Assembly (NCBI RefSeq): GCF_012976305.1
Contig: NZ_JABDSR010000008.1
Location: 1-64,000 of the forward strand
Reading direction: 5' to 3'
Origin: Peptoniphilus faecalis
GTDB lineage: Bacteria > Bacillota > Clostridia > Tissierellales > Peptoniphilaceae
Length of the DNA: 64,000 bases
Shown here one piece after another: positions 18,598 through 26,430 of this stretch. The position numbers and the translations under genes were made by a program. Each line of letters begins with the position of its first letter. The first letter of the stretch is position 1. The notes under the pieces were generated by a model that saw nothing but the letters and a program-made list of their open reading frames with translations, ran no database searches and was not told the origin of the DNA.

Positions 18598-19902
18598 ATG
18601 AAAAAAACATTTAAGACAGCATTAATTATGCTATGCGCACTTATACTTTTTACAGGATGTTCAAGTTCTGCGAAAAATGCAATGAAGACAGAAGAAAAAA
18701 CAGAAGAATCCAAGGGCAAAACTGAAATTCAATTTTGGTACGGACTTGGCTCAGTTGCCGGCGAAACTATGGAAGAAATCATCAAAGAATTTAACGAATC
18801 ACAAGATAAAGTAAAGGTAGTTGGAGTTCAACAAGCTGACTATGACGAAACCTTCCAAAAAGTACAAGCAGCTATTGCAGCTAATGAACCACCAGCAGTT
18901 TATATTGGATCAAATATTGAACTTAGAGTTAAAGATGGAATGTTAGCTGATTTAACAAAATACATGGACGACAGAACTCCAATTGACGACTATCTAGATG
19001 TATTTATGAAACCAGCAATGATTGATGGAAAAGTTTACGGCTTCCCAGCTTATGGAACTACACAAGTAATCTATTATAGAAAAGATCTCCTTGAAAAAGC
19101 GGGCATGGATCCAAAGGAAGTTTACAGCACTTGGGAAAACACATTTAAAGCATCAAAGGAAATACAAGACAAGAAAATTGCAAAATGGGGACATCTTGTA
19201 ATGTACAATCACGAAAATTTAAGAGATATAGCTCTATCAAATGGAGGAAAAATTTTATCTGACGATGGCAAAAAAGTTTTAATAAATAGTAAAGAATGGG
19301 TTGATTCTTGGAATTTTATAAGACAACAAATTTTTGAAAACAAAACTACAAAAATCGAATCAGGAGGACAAGGTTGGGAATATTGGTATAGAACTATTGA
19401 CAATGTAATGAATGGTGAAGCGATGTCCTACACAGGTTCATCGGGAGATAAGGGAGACCTTGACTTTACAAAAATTGCATCACTTCCACAACCTGGCTTA
19501 AATGGAAATCCAGCAAGACCAGTTGCAGGAGCTCACTCACTTCTTGTGCCAGAAGCTGCAAGTGAAGAACAAAAGAAGGCAGCTTACGAATGGATTGCAT
19601 ACTTCACAAGCCCAGAAGTTTCAGCAAAATGGTCAGAAAAGATTGGATATATTCCTGTAAGAAAGTCTGCAAAAGATGTCGATGAATACAAGAAATTTAT
19701 AGAAGAAAATCCTTATGCAAGAGTTCCCTATGAACAAGCAATGCACGCTTCACCTGCTTTTATTGACCCAACAGATGGAAAAATCACAGACGCACTTTCA
19801 ATTGCAGCGGATAAAGTCGAACTTCAAAATGTAGATGCAAAAACTGCTCTCGATGAAGCAGCAAAGACTGCACAAGCAGCACTTGATGAAATTAACAAAT
19901 AA
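18598..19902 (+). CDS. ugpB: Extracellular substrate-binding lipoprotein of the ABC importer
   Basis: A 434-residue type I solute-binding protein. The N-terminus has a basic start, a hydrophobic core and the lipobox FTGC with Cys21 as lipidation site. The mature part starts with a charged linker and then TEIQFWYGLGSVAGETMEEI, typical of UgpB-like glycerol-phosphate or sugar binders. It has its own GGAGAAG site and is followed by a strong terminator, so it may be expressed above the downstream hydrolases. Confidence 0.88.
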   Translation: MKKTFKTALIMLCALILFTGCSSSAKNAMKTEEKTEESKGKTEIQFWYGLGSVAGETMEEIIKEFNESQDKVKVVGVQQADYDETFQKVQAAIAANEPPAVYIGSNIELRVKDGMLADLTKYMDDRTPIDDYLDVFMKPAMIDGKVYGFPAYGTTQVIYYRKDLLEKAGMDPKEVYSTWENTFKASKEIQDKKIAKWGHLVMYNHENLRDIALSNGGKILSDDGKKVLINSKEWVDSWNFIRQQIFENKTTKIESGGQGWEYWYRTIDNVMNGEAMSYTGSSGDKGDLDFTKIASLPQPGLNGNPARPVAGAHSLLVPEAASEEQKKAAYEWIAYFTSPEVSAKWSEKIGYIPVRKSAKDVDEYKKFIEENPYARVPYEQAMHASPAFIDPTDGKITDALSIAADKVELQNVDAKTALDEAAKTAQAALDEINK

Positions 19903-19913
19903 TAAAATTAAAA

Positions 19914-19945
19914 AAAGCTTTGGGTTAAAGCCCAGAGCTTTTTTA
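19914..19945 (+). terminator. Intrinsic terminator inside the importer operon
   Basis: GCTTTGGG (19917-19924) and CCCAGAGC (19931-19938), with flanking A-T pairs, are followed by TTTTTT. It lies between the binding protein and the PHP gene, only nine bases before the next start. It probably reduces read-through rather than ending the operon fully. Confidence 0.85.
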
Positions 19946-19954
19946 AGGAGAAAA

Positions 19955-21268
19955 ATGAAAAGCATTACAAAAAATTTAAAAGATGGCTACAATGAATTGA
20001 TTTTAAGAATAAATTTAGAAGATTTAAAAGAAAATTCACTAAAGTTTAGCATAAAAGGAGAAGATTTTTTTATAACTTTATTTGTATATGCAGAAGATGA
20101 AATTGTGGGTAGCATCACTACAAATAGAGATACCGAAAGATATATGTCGAAAAATATTTTAAAATCTTCAAATGGCTTTAAAGCCTTAAAAAGTGGCGAC
20201 TACAAAATAGCCTATATTCTTCATAAAAAAAGTGACGTAATTTTAAAAATTGAAGAAAAAAATAGCGACCTAAATTCAAAGGATGAAATTTCAATCACAG
20301 AAGATGAAGTTAAGTGTGAAGAGGAAAAATGGTACGCAGGAGATTTTCACACCCACACTTTTTACTCTGACGGAAAACTTTCAAGAGAAGAAAATATAAA
20401 AATTGCAAAGGATAGAGGACTTTCCTTTTTTGCTCCAACGGATCACAATTTTAATCATAGCAAATTTCCAAAAAGTGATTTGCTAATTATCGAAGGAACG
20501 GAAATCACGTCAAAGTTTGGGCATATAAATTTATTTTTCACAAATGAATCCATTTTTTCTAAATTTTCAGTCAAAGGTCTAAATACAGAAGATTGGCTAA
20601 AGGAAGTTTTAAAAAATATTAAAGGGGAAATTTACTCTATAAATCATCCCTTTATGGAGACCTTTGAATTTTTAGTTTCTGATTATAATTTGTCTGACTT
20701 AAAATTTATGGAAATTATAAATGACCCAACATATTTGACTTCAATTGACGCAATGGAAAAAGCACTTCTTGCTTGGGATATTCTTCTAAAAAATGGCTAC
20801 GTAGTTTATGGAATTGGCGGCAGTGATTCACACCTTTATCCCTATGAAAAATATGAAAATTCAAATTATCCATCGCTTCTTGGAGATCCAAAGACCTTTA
20901 TATTTGTAAAAAATCTTTCAAAAGATGAAATAAAAAAAGCCATGCTTCAGGGAAAAATTTCTGTATCTCGTGAAAAATTAATTGAACTAAAAAAAATAGG
21001 CAAATATGAATTTACTATGAAATTGGAAGAAAACACTTTTCACAATAAAAAAATTCATATAGAATTAATAGTAGATGGAGAAATTTATGAAACTTACGAA
21101 GATAATTTGCATGTAAAGCTAAATTTAGATAAAAATTATCACTATGTGAGGGCAAATGTAAGATGTGAGGATGGAGAACTCTACGGATTCACTAATCCCT
21201 ACTTCTATAATTTAGAAAAAAGTGTTAAAAAGATAAAAAGGTGGAAGGAACTTCAAAAATTAGTATGA
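19955..21268 (+). CDS. PHP-domain metal-dependent phosphoesterase
   Basis: A 437-residue protein with an N-terminal beta-rich region (1-125) and a PHP domain from about 128. Metal-ligand motifs are visible in order: DFHTHTFYSDG, PTDHN, EGTEITSKFGHINLF, SINHPF and GIGGSDSH, the pattern of CehA/McbA-like hydrolases. There is no signal peptide, so it acts in the cytoplasm. The start is ATG 19955 behind AAGGAG; a frame running further upstream crosses the terminator and is rejected. It lies after a Ugp-like importer and before a HAD phosphatase, so cleavage of an imported phosphodiester is a reasonable guess. The substrate is not shown. Confidence 0.82.
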   Translation: MKSITKNLKDGYNELILRINLEDLKENSLKFSIKGEDFFITLFVYAEDEIVGSITTNRDTERYMSKNILKSSNGFKALKSGDYKIAYILHKKSDVILKIEEKNSDLNSKDEISITEDEVKCEEEKWYAGDFHTHTFYSDGKLSREENIKIAKDRGLSFFAPTDHNFNHSKFPKSDLLIIEGTEITSKFGHINLFFTNESIFSKFSVKGLNTEDWLKEVLKNIKGEIYSINHPFMETFEFLVSDYNLSDLKFMEIINDPTYLTSIDAMEKALLAWDILLKNGYVVYGIGGSDSHLYPYEKYENSNYPSLLGDPKTFIFVKNLSKDEIKKAMLQGKISVSREKLIELKKIGKYEFTMKLEENTFHNKKIHIELIVDGEIYETYEDNLHVKLNLDKNYHYVRANVRCEDGELYGFTNPYFYNLEKSVKKIKRWKELQKLV

Positions 21269-21945
21269 TCAAGGCAATTTTATTTGATAAAGATGGAACT
21301 CTACTTAAATTTTCTAAAATTTGGGTGGAATCAATTGTAGAATTTTTAAAGGTGAAAAATTTAAGCGAAGATTCAAAGAAAAAACTTTTAAAAAAAATAG
21401 GAGTAAAAGAAAATAAAAAAGTAGATGAAAACTCTATTCTTTCTTCTGAAACTGTAAAGGATTTGGCGATTATATTTTCAGAATTTATGGAGGAAAGCAT
21501 AGAGGAAATTTACAAAGAAATTGACGATTTTCTGCTAGAATTTTTAAAAAACAATAAAGATGGAATAAAGGAAACTTGCGACCTAAAAAGTTTATTTGCG
21601 GACTTAAAAGAAAGAGGAATTATTATAGGACTTTTCACTTCCGATAATTATAGGCAGGCGAAATTTTCTATGGAGTATTTAGAACTTGACAAATTTATTG
21701 ACTTTTATGCAGCAGCAGATTTATATGAAAAGAAACCTAGTACAGAAAGCCTAGAAATTTTTAAGGACAAGTATTCCCTTAAAGATGATGAAATTATAAT
21801 TGTTGGAGATTCAAAAGTAGATATGATTTTTGGAAGGGACACCCTAAAATTAGGAGTACTATGTGGCACTGGCTCCAGAGAGATGTTAGAAAAATACACT
21901 GAAAATATTTTAGAAGATCCAAGGGGAGTTTTAAAATTTTTATAG
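21265..21945 (+). CDS. HAD-family phosphatase
   Basis: A 226-residue haloacid-dehalogenase fold hydrolase. Motif I is FDKDGT with Asp8 and Asp10, motif II is near LFTSDN, Lys of motif III is probably in KKPSTESLE, and motif IV is IIVGDSKVDMIFGR. A helical cap lies between residues 15 and 95, as in phosphoglycolate phosphatase-like enzymes. The start is ATG 21265, overlapping the PHP stop (ATGA). It may dephosphorylate the product of the PHP enzyme. The exact substrate is unknown. Confidence 0.85.
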   Translation: MIKAILFDKDGTLLKFSKIWVESIVEFLKVKNLSEDSKKKLLKKIGVKENKKVDENSILSSETVKDLAIIFSEFMEESIEEIYKEIDDFLLEFLKNNKDGIKETCDLKSLFADLKERGIIIGLFTSDNYRQAKFSMEYLELDKFIDFYAAADLYEKKPSTESLEIFKDKYSLKDDEIIIVGDSKVDMIFGRDTLKLGVLCGTGSREMLEKYTENILEDPRGVLKFL

Positions 21946-21974
21946 AGTAAAAAACTAAAAATTGACAAAAAAAC

Positions 21975-21997
21975 AAGGGCTTCTCGAGCCCTTTTAA
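21975..21997. terminator. Bidirectional terminator between HAD gene and L25 gene
   Basis: AAGGGCT (21975-21981) and AGCCCTT (21987-21993) enclose TCTCG. Ts follow on the plus strand and a long T run follows on the minus strand (complement of the A run at 21967-21975). Confidence 0.88.
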
Positions 21998-22008
21998 AAT
22001 ACAAATTA

Positions 22009-22638
22009 TTATTCAGCGTCCTCTTCAGTTTCAGAAACAGTAGGAACTTCTGCAGAAACTTCTTCCTCACCTTCTTCAGGTTCTTTTTCTTCTGTTGGTT
22101 CAACAAGAGTTGCAACAGTTTCTTCAGCATCAATGTCAATTTTAATATTTTCGTCGCCGTAAATGTCAAGGTCAGCAACAGTTTTAACATCGCCAATTTG
22201 CATTTCAACAACATTTACAATAGCTTCAGAAGGAAGATATTTTGGAAGGCAAGTTACTTCAACTTCGTTTAATACTTGGATTAATGAAGATGGTTGAACC
22301 TTAACTTCTTCTCTACCTTCAAGAACAACAGGAACTGCAACAGTAAGTTCAGTGTTCATATCAACTTCAAATAGGTCAAAGTGAACCATTGCATTTTTAA
22401 TATGGTGCATTTGAACTTCTTTAAAAAGAACGGAAACAGTTTCTCCATCAACTTCGATTTCAAAAATATTTGAAAATCCCTCATCAGAAAAAACCTTAAG
22501 TAAATCTTTTTCAAGACCAGATACTAACTTTGCTTCCTCTCCCTTTGAATAAAGAACTCCAGGAACTTCACCCTTAACTCTAAGTTTATCAACTTTGTTT
22601 TTGCCCTTTGCATCTCTTTTGTTTAAAACTAATTTCAT
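22009..22638 (-). CDS. rplY: 50S ribosomal protein L25/general stress protein Ctc
   Basis: A 209-residue L25 protein of the longer CTC/TL5 type, which binds 5S rRNA. Residues 1-90 form the L25 domain (NKRDAKGKNKVDKLRVKGEVPGVLY near the start). Residues 95-185 form the TL5 C-terminal beta domain. The tail is an extremely acidic, Glu-rich stretch. The start is ATG at 22636-22638 behind GGAGGT; a longer frame running to 22704 overlaps mnmA and has no site. It is transcribed after mnmA with 14 bases between. Confidence 0.93.
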   Translation of the reverse strand: MKLVLNKRDAKGKNKVDKLRVKGEVPGVLYSKGEEAKLVSGLEKDLLKVFSDEGFSNIFEIEVDGETVSVLFKEVQMHHIKNAMVHFDLFEVDMNTELTVAVPVVLEGREEVKVQPSSLIQVLNEVEVTCLPKYLPSEAIVNVVEMQIGDVKTVADLDIYGDENIKIDIDAEETVATLVEPTEEKEPEEGEEEVSAEVPTVSETEEDAE

Positions 22639-22652
22639 ATATACCTCCAAAA

Positions 22653-23714
22653 TTATTTTATAATACCTGAACCAAGACATACATCGCCTTGATAAAAAAC
22701 ACATACTTGACCAGGCGTAACACCCTTGAGTGATTTTTTCAATTTAACAATATATTTACCATTATTATTTTCAAGCATCGCATCTTCATCGCTTGCCCTA
22801 TATCTTATTTTAACAGATAAATCAATGGGAAGAGAAGGAATTTCTGTAATCCAAAAAACATCTTCAACTTCAAACTCATCTTTATAGAGTGCAGGGTTAT
22901 TAATTCCCTGTGCTACAATTAAAAGATTATTTTTCAAATCTTTGTCGGCAACGAAGAAGGGTTCACCACTTCCAACGCCACCTATGCCAATTCCACGCCT
23001 TTGACCAATTGTGTAGTGCATAAGACCAGAATGTTCTCCAATTACATTGCCCCTTTCGTCCACAATCTTGCCAGGTTTAGTAAAAAGGAATTGGTCTAAA
23101 AATTCATTAAAATCTCTTTCGCCAATAAAACAGATTCCAGTAGAATCCTTTTTTGAAGCAGTAGAAAGATTATACTTTTTTGCAATGCTCCTTACCTCGT
23201 CCTTTTTTAACTCGCCAACGGGAAAGAGAGTCTTTGCAAGTGCATCAGACCTAACCCTTGACAAAAAATAAGACTGATCCTTATTAGGATCGGCTCCCCT
23301 TAAAAGATAAGTTTTACCATGGATATTTTTTGTACGAGCATAATGACCCATTGCAATATAATCAGCATCAAAATCCATTGCATAGTCGAGAAATGCCTTG
23401 AACTTAATTTCAGTATTGCACATTACATCTGGATTGGGAGTTCTGCCCTTTTTGTATTCACTAAGGAAGTAAGAAAAAACTCTATCTCTATATTCTTTTT
23501 CAAAATTGACAGTAAAGTATTTTATATCAAGTTGAGAACATACAGAAACTACATCAATGTAATCTTCTCTTGCCGTGCACATTCCGTCATCTTCAGCCCA
23601 GTTTCTCATAAAAACAGCTGTAACATCGTAGCCAGCTTCTTTTAAGAGAATTGCAGACACAGACGAATCCACGCCGCCACTCATTCCTAGAATGACTTTT
23701 TTGTTTTTTTGCAT
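22653..23714 (-). CDS. mnmA: tRNA-specific 2-thiouridylase
   Basis: A 353-residue enzyme that thiolates U34 of tRNA-Lys, -Glu and -Gln. It has the PP-loop GMSGGVDSS near residue 9, the catalytic Cys in NPDVMCNTEIKF near 99, and the second Cys in STGICFIGERDF near 195. A C-terminal beta-barrel domain follows. The start is the ATG complement of 23712-23714 with GGAGGT upstream; earlier in-frame codons to 23756 lack a site. A TATAAT on the minus strand about 30 bases upstream may be its -10. Confidence 0.95.
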   Translation of the reverse strand: MQKNKKVILGMSGGVDSSVSAILLKEAGYDVTAVFMRNWAEDDGMCTAREDYIDVVSVCSQLDIKYFTVNFEKEYRDRVFSYFLSEYKKGRTPNPDVMCNTEIKFKAFLDYAMDFDADYIAMGHYARTKNIHGKTYLLRGADPNKDQSYFLSRVRSDALAKTLFPVGELKKDEVRSIAKKYNLSTASKKDSTGICFIGERDFNEFLDQFLFTKPGKIVDERGNVIGEHSGLMHYTIGQRRGIGIGGVGSGEPFFVADKDLKNNLLIVAQGINNPALYKDEFEVEDVFWITEIPSLPIDLSVKIRYRASDEDAMLENNNGKYIVKLKKSLKGVTPGQVCVFYQGDVCLGSGIIK

Positions 23715-23888
23715 CAATACCTCCAATCCACTTAATAACAATACATAATTATACAATAGTTGAGTTGAAAAATCTAGACTTATTTAAAAAATACAAGTTC
23801 TAGGGGCTTTTTGAATAAGAAATAAAAAAATTATAAAATAACTTTGGAATAAAAATTATTGTTATAGAATAAAAATTAGGGAAAAAAA

Positions 23889-23983
23889 ATATTTCAAAAT
23901 TGTTGAAATATTCATTGACAAAAAAATTTTTATGGAGTAAAATAATAAATTTATTTGACATAGTTAGACTTTTATAATATAAT
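23889..23983 (+). promoter_or_regulatory. Tandem promoters and palindrome upstream of veg
   Basis: Promoter 1 is TTGACA (23915-23920), 17 bases, TAAAAT (23938-23943). Promoter 2 is TTGACA (23955-23960), 17 bases, TATAAT (23978-23983). A perfect 9-base inverted repeat, ATATTTCAA / TTGAAATAT (23889-23897 and 23903-23911), abuts the first -35. The rest of the mnmA-veg gap (23715-24022) is AT-rich with no gene. Confidence 0.75.
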
Positions 23984-24022
23984 AAATTAGTATTAAAAGT
24001 ATTTGGAAGGAATGGATATCAA

Positions 24023-24289
24023 ATGAATCAAATGCAATTAATCAAGAAAGAACTTGAAAATCATATTGGAAAGAAAGTTATTGTACAAGCCAACAAGGGC
24101 AGAAAAAAAATTGTTACTCGCAAAGGAGTATTAAAAGCAATTTATCCAAGTCTTTTTGTACTTGAAGTTTTTAACGGAGAGGAACTTGTAACTGCAAGCT
24201 ACACATATTCTGATGTACTGACATCAACTGTGAAAGTTACAGTTTTAGACGAAGATGTAAGCTATAAAGATGCAAAGATGATTTCATAA
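24023..24289 (+). CDS. veg: Veg family protein
   Basis: An 88-residue small basic protein of the Veg family (DUF1021). The core GKKVIVQANKGRKKIVTRKGVL followed by YPSLFVLE is characteristic, and the length is normal. In Bacillus subtilis Veg is highly expressed and linked to biofilm control. Here two near-consensus tandem promoters precede it, in line with high expression. As in Bacillus, it lies directly upstream of ispE. A terminator closes it as a single-gene unit. Confidence 0.93.
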   Translation: MNQMQLIKKELENHIGKKVIVQANKGRKKIVTRKGVLKAIYPSLFVLEVFNGEELVTASYTYSDVLTSTVKVTVLDEDVSYKDAKMIS

Positions 24290-24295
24290 AATATT

Positions 24296-24320
24296 AGCTG
24301 CTTAGGCAGCTTATTTTTTT
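24296..24320 (+). terminator. Terminator of veg
   Basis: AGCTGC (24296-24301) and GCAGCT (24306-24311) with a TTAG loop are followed by a T run. Confidence 0.88.
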
Positions 24321-24448
24321 GCCTAAATTTATCGAAAAATTTTAAGAGAAGATTAAATTTTATAATAAAAGAAAAATAAAGCAAGAAGCCTTAATATACA
24401 TTGATGCAAAAAAATAAATTATGAATTATAATTAATTTGAGGTGTATT

Positions 24449-25294
24449 ATGATTAAAAAAAATGCCCACGCAAAATTAAATTTATCACTGGATATAATTG
24501 GCAAAAGGGAAAATGGATACCACGACATAAAAACCTTAATGGTAATGACAGATCTTTACGATGAGATGAATTTTTCAAAAAGCAATAAAGTAGAAATCTC
24601 ACAAGACTTTAGCTTTGACATAAAGGACAATTTAATTTACAAAGCTTATGAAACCTTAAAAAATAAAGCTGGACATGACCTTCCCTTTAAAGTTCAAATA
24701 AATAAAAAAATTCCAATTGCAGCAGGGCTTGCTGGCGGCACTTCCAATGGAGCAGCTACTTTTTACGCACTAAATGAACTTTATGACTTAAATTTTCAAA
24801 GGAAGGAGCTAATAGAAATGGCAAAGGATCTTGGAGCAGATTTTACATATATGATGACTAGTGGGACAAAAATTGCCAGTGGCATTGGCGATATTTTAGA
24901 AGATGTAAGGCCAATATATCTTGAAAATATTTTAATCATAAATCCCGGATATGGAATCTCAACACAGGAAGTCTACAAAAAAGCAAAGATAGATGATGAG
25001 CGAATAGATTTTCAAAAAATTTTAGATGCAATTTATAAATTAGACATAGAAAAACTAAATTTTCTTCTGAGAAATAAAATGGAAGATGTAGTTTTTAATG
25101 TGCACAGAGATTTATTGGAGATTAAAAACAAATTAATTGACTTTAAATCTGCGGCACTAATGAGTGGAAGCGGCGCAACAATTTTTGGAATATTTGAAGA
25201 CAAAAAATCTTTAGAGGAAGCATATTTTTATTTTAGTAAAATTTATAAACAAGTATACAAAGTGAGAGTAGGTGAAGAATTTGGCAGTTTTTGA
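24449..25294 (+). CDS. ispE: 4-diphosphocytidyl-2-C-methyl-D-erythritol kinase
   Basis: A 281-residue GHMP kinase of the MEP isoprenoid pathway. It phosphorylates CDP-methylerythritol. The N-terminal AHAKLNLSLDIIGKRENGYHDI and the ATP-binding loop PIAAGLAGGTSNGAA near residue 95 are diagnostic, and the C-terminal ALMSGSGATIFG is the third GHMP motif. The start is ATG 24449 behind GAGGTG. It overlaps the next gene, an unusual MurI-like protein, by 14 bases. Confidence 0.95.
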   Translation: MIKKNAHAKLNLSLDIIGKRENGYHDIKTLMVMTDLYDEMNFSKSNKVEISQDFSFDIKDNLIYKAYETLKNKAGHDLPFKVQINKKIPIAAGLAGGTSNGAATFYALNELYDLNFQRKELIEMAKDLGADFTYMMTSGTKIASGIGDILEDVRPIYLENILIINPGYGISTQEVYKKAKIDDERIDFQKILDAIYKLDIEKLNFLLRNKMEDVVFNVHRDLLEIKNKLIDFKSAALMSGSGATIFGIFEDKKSLEEAYFYFSKIYKQVYKVRVGEEFGSF

Positions 25295-26009
25295 CACGGG
25301 ACCTGGCATAGTAGGTCTATACCAAGAACATCGTGACTTTTTAAACTATTATATTGACGACAAGTTTGAATACTACGGGCTTTACAAAAGGGACGCCGTA
25401 AATGAACGAATTGAATATATAAAAAAATTTTTTAAAAAGGACAAAAAAGTCTATGTCATGGACTTTGACGCCATAAATTATTTTAAAGATTTTAAAAATG
25501 CAGAATTTGGAGAAAAAGCTTTAAAAAATAAACTTGCCCACAGAAAAATTTTGTGTCTTTCATCAAAGCTTACCTTAGAAGAAAAAACTCTAGATAATTT
25601 CACAAAATCCTATGTAAAATACTTTAACGCTCCACTACTTATAAACGCATGTAATGACACAATAGCAGATGAAATTATAAAAAAAATTTGCGATGAATAT
25701 TTCCAAGATTTTGATTTTAATGGCTACGATTTAATTTTTCTGGCGTCAAGTGGACTTCACCTAAAAAAAGATTTTTTCAAAAAATATTTTAAGGGAATAG
25801 AAATTTTTTCAAACACAGATGCCCTTTTAGAGGATTATAAGTATAAAAAGGAAAATTACATAAGAGATTATTTCTATGTAACAAATTCAAAGAGAGGCTT
25901 TTATTCTAGAAGTGAAAAATACTTGAGAGAAAAAGGGGTTTTGAAGGATAAAGAAATCTTAAATGTATCAAAATTAAAAAAGAAAAAAGTCCCAAATAAA
26001 TGGGACTAA
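25281..26009 (+). CDS. Degenerate glutamate racemase-like protein
   Basis: A 242-residue protein that looks like a diverged MurI. The N-terminus AVFDTGPGIVGLYQEH parallels the FDSGVGG start of glutamate racemase, and the overall size and alternating strand-helix pattern agree. Both catalytic Cys regions are altered. There is no CNTA motif, and the position of GCTHYP reads LASSGLHL. Racemase activity is therefore unlikely. The start is taken as TTG 25281 behind AGGTG, overlapping ispE. A normal murI exists at 51931, so this is a paralog of unknown role. Its last codons also encode the terminator of the SRP RNA on the other strand. Confidence 0.55.
   Translation: MAVFDTGPGIVGLYQEHRDFLNYYIDDKFEYYGLYKRDAVNERIEYIKKFFKKDKKVYVMDFDAINYFKDFKNAEFGEKALKNKLAHRKILCLSSKLTLEEKTLDNFTKSYVKYFNAPLLINACNDTIADEIIKKICDEYFQDFDFNGYDLIFLASSGLHLKKDFFKKYFKGIEIFSNTDALLEDYKYKKENYIRDYFYVTNSKRGFYSRSEKYLREKGVLKDKEILNVSKLKKKKVPNKWD
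25982..26007 (-). terminator. Terminator of the tRNA-Ser/SRP RNA transcript
   Basis: Arms AGTCCCA (25988-25994) and TGGGACT (26001-26007) form a 7-base stem. On the minus strand a T run follows, the complement of the A run at 25983-25988. It lies inside the last codons of the plus-strand MurI-like gene. Confidence 0.85.
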
Positions 26010-26015
26010 TATGTA

Positions 26016-26282
26016 GCCATGCACCCTATGTCGAAAGTTAACCTCATCCGTTACCCATACAGTTAGCTCAAATCAGGCGACCCTTGCGGCACACAAAAGA
26101 TCTTACTTAGTGCTGCTTCGATCAAGATCTGACACGGTTCATAAGTTTCTGTTGCGCAGGACCCAATCATCAACACCACTTATATGGGGCAGGCGATAAA
26201 GTTAAAATCCTAGATAGGGAATTCAGCCCTGCTGTAGCGAATTGCAGGTACAGGACATCGCTAATTTCCCGCTTAGCATGGC
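26016..26282 (-). ncRNA. ffs: Signal recognition particle RNA, large type
   Basis: The minus strand of about 267 nt closes with complementary ends, GCCATGC (5', complement of 26276-26282) and GCATGGC (3', complement of 26016-26022). The conserved domain IV reads TCGAAGCAGCACTAAG next to GAACCGTGTCAG. The 5' part, with GTCCTGTACCTGCAAT and GCAGGGCTGAATTCCC, matches the Alu domain of Bacillus-type scRNA. It is the RNA core of the particle that, with Ffh, targets membrane proteins. Only two bases separate it from the tRNA-Ser CCA end upstream. Confidence 0.93.
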
Positions 26283-26284
26283 GA

Positions 26285-26374
26285 TGGCGGAGAGAGGGGG
26301 ATTCGAACCCCCGATACACTTTCATGTATACTCGCTTTCCAGGCGGGCTCCTTCAGCCACTCGGACATCTCTCC
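26285..26374 (-). tRNA. tRNA-Ser (GGA anticodon)
   Basis: The minus strand carries a complete class II tRNA with acceptor arms GGAGAGA and TCTCTCC, D arm, anticodon loop CTGGAAA (anticodon GGA), a long variable arm, T arm GGTTCGAATCC and an encoded CCA (complement of 26285-26287). The sequence closely follows bacterial tRNA-Ser(GGA). It is transcribed together with the SRP RNA. Confidence 0.95.
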
Positions 26375-26389
26375 ATAGCCTAGAAAATC

Positions 26390-26418
26390 ATTTTACAGTA
26401 GATTTATAAAAATGTCAA
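26390..26418 (-). promoter_or_regulatory. Promoter of the tRNA-Ser/SRP RNA unit
   Basis: On the minus strand a consensus TTGACA (complement of 26413-26418) is 17 bases from TAAAAT (complement of 26390-26395). Its -35 overlaps the ribosome-binding region of the divergent birA gene. Confidence 0.85.
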
Positions 26419-26430
26419 GAAGGTGATATA

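Noticed and set aside
19835-19954. N-terminal extension of the PHP phosphoesterase
   Set aside because: The upstream 40 codons overlap the lipoprotein gene and run through a terminator hairpin. ATG 19955 has a proper AAGGAG site.
21705-22214. Minus-strand frame across the HAD gene end and L25 gene end
   Set aside because: It crosses a strong bidirectional terminator and two genuine genes, and its translation is Leu/Lys repeats.
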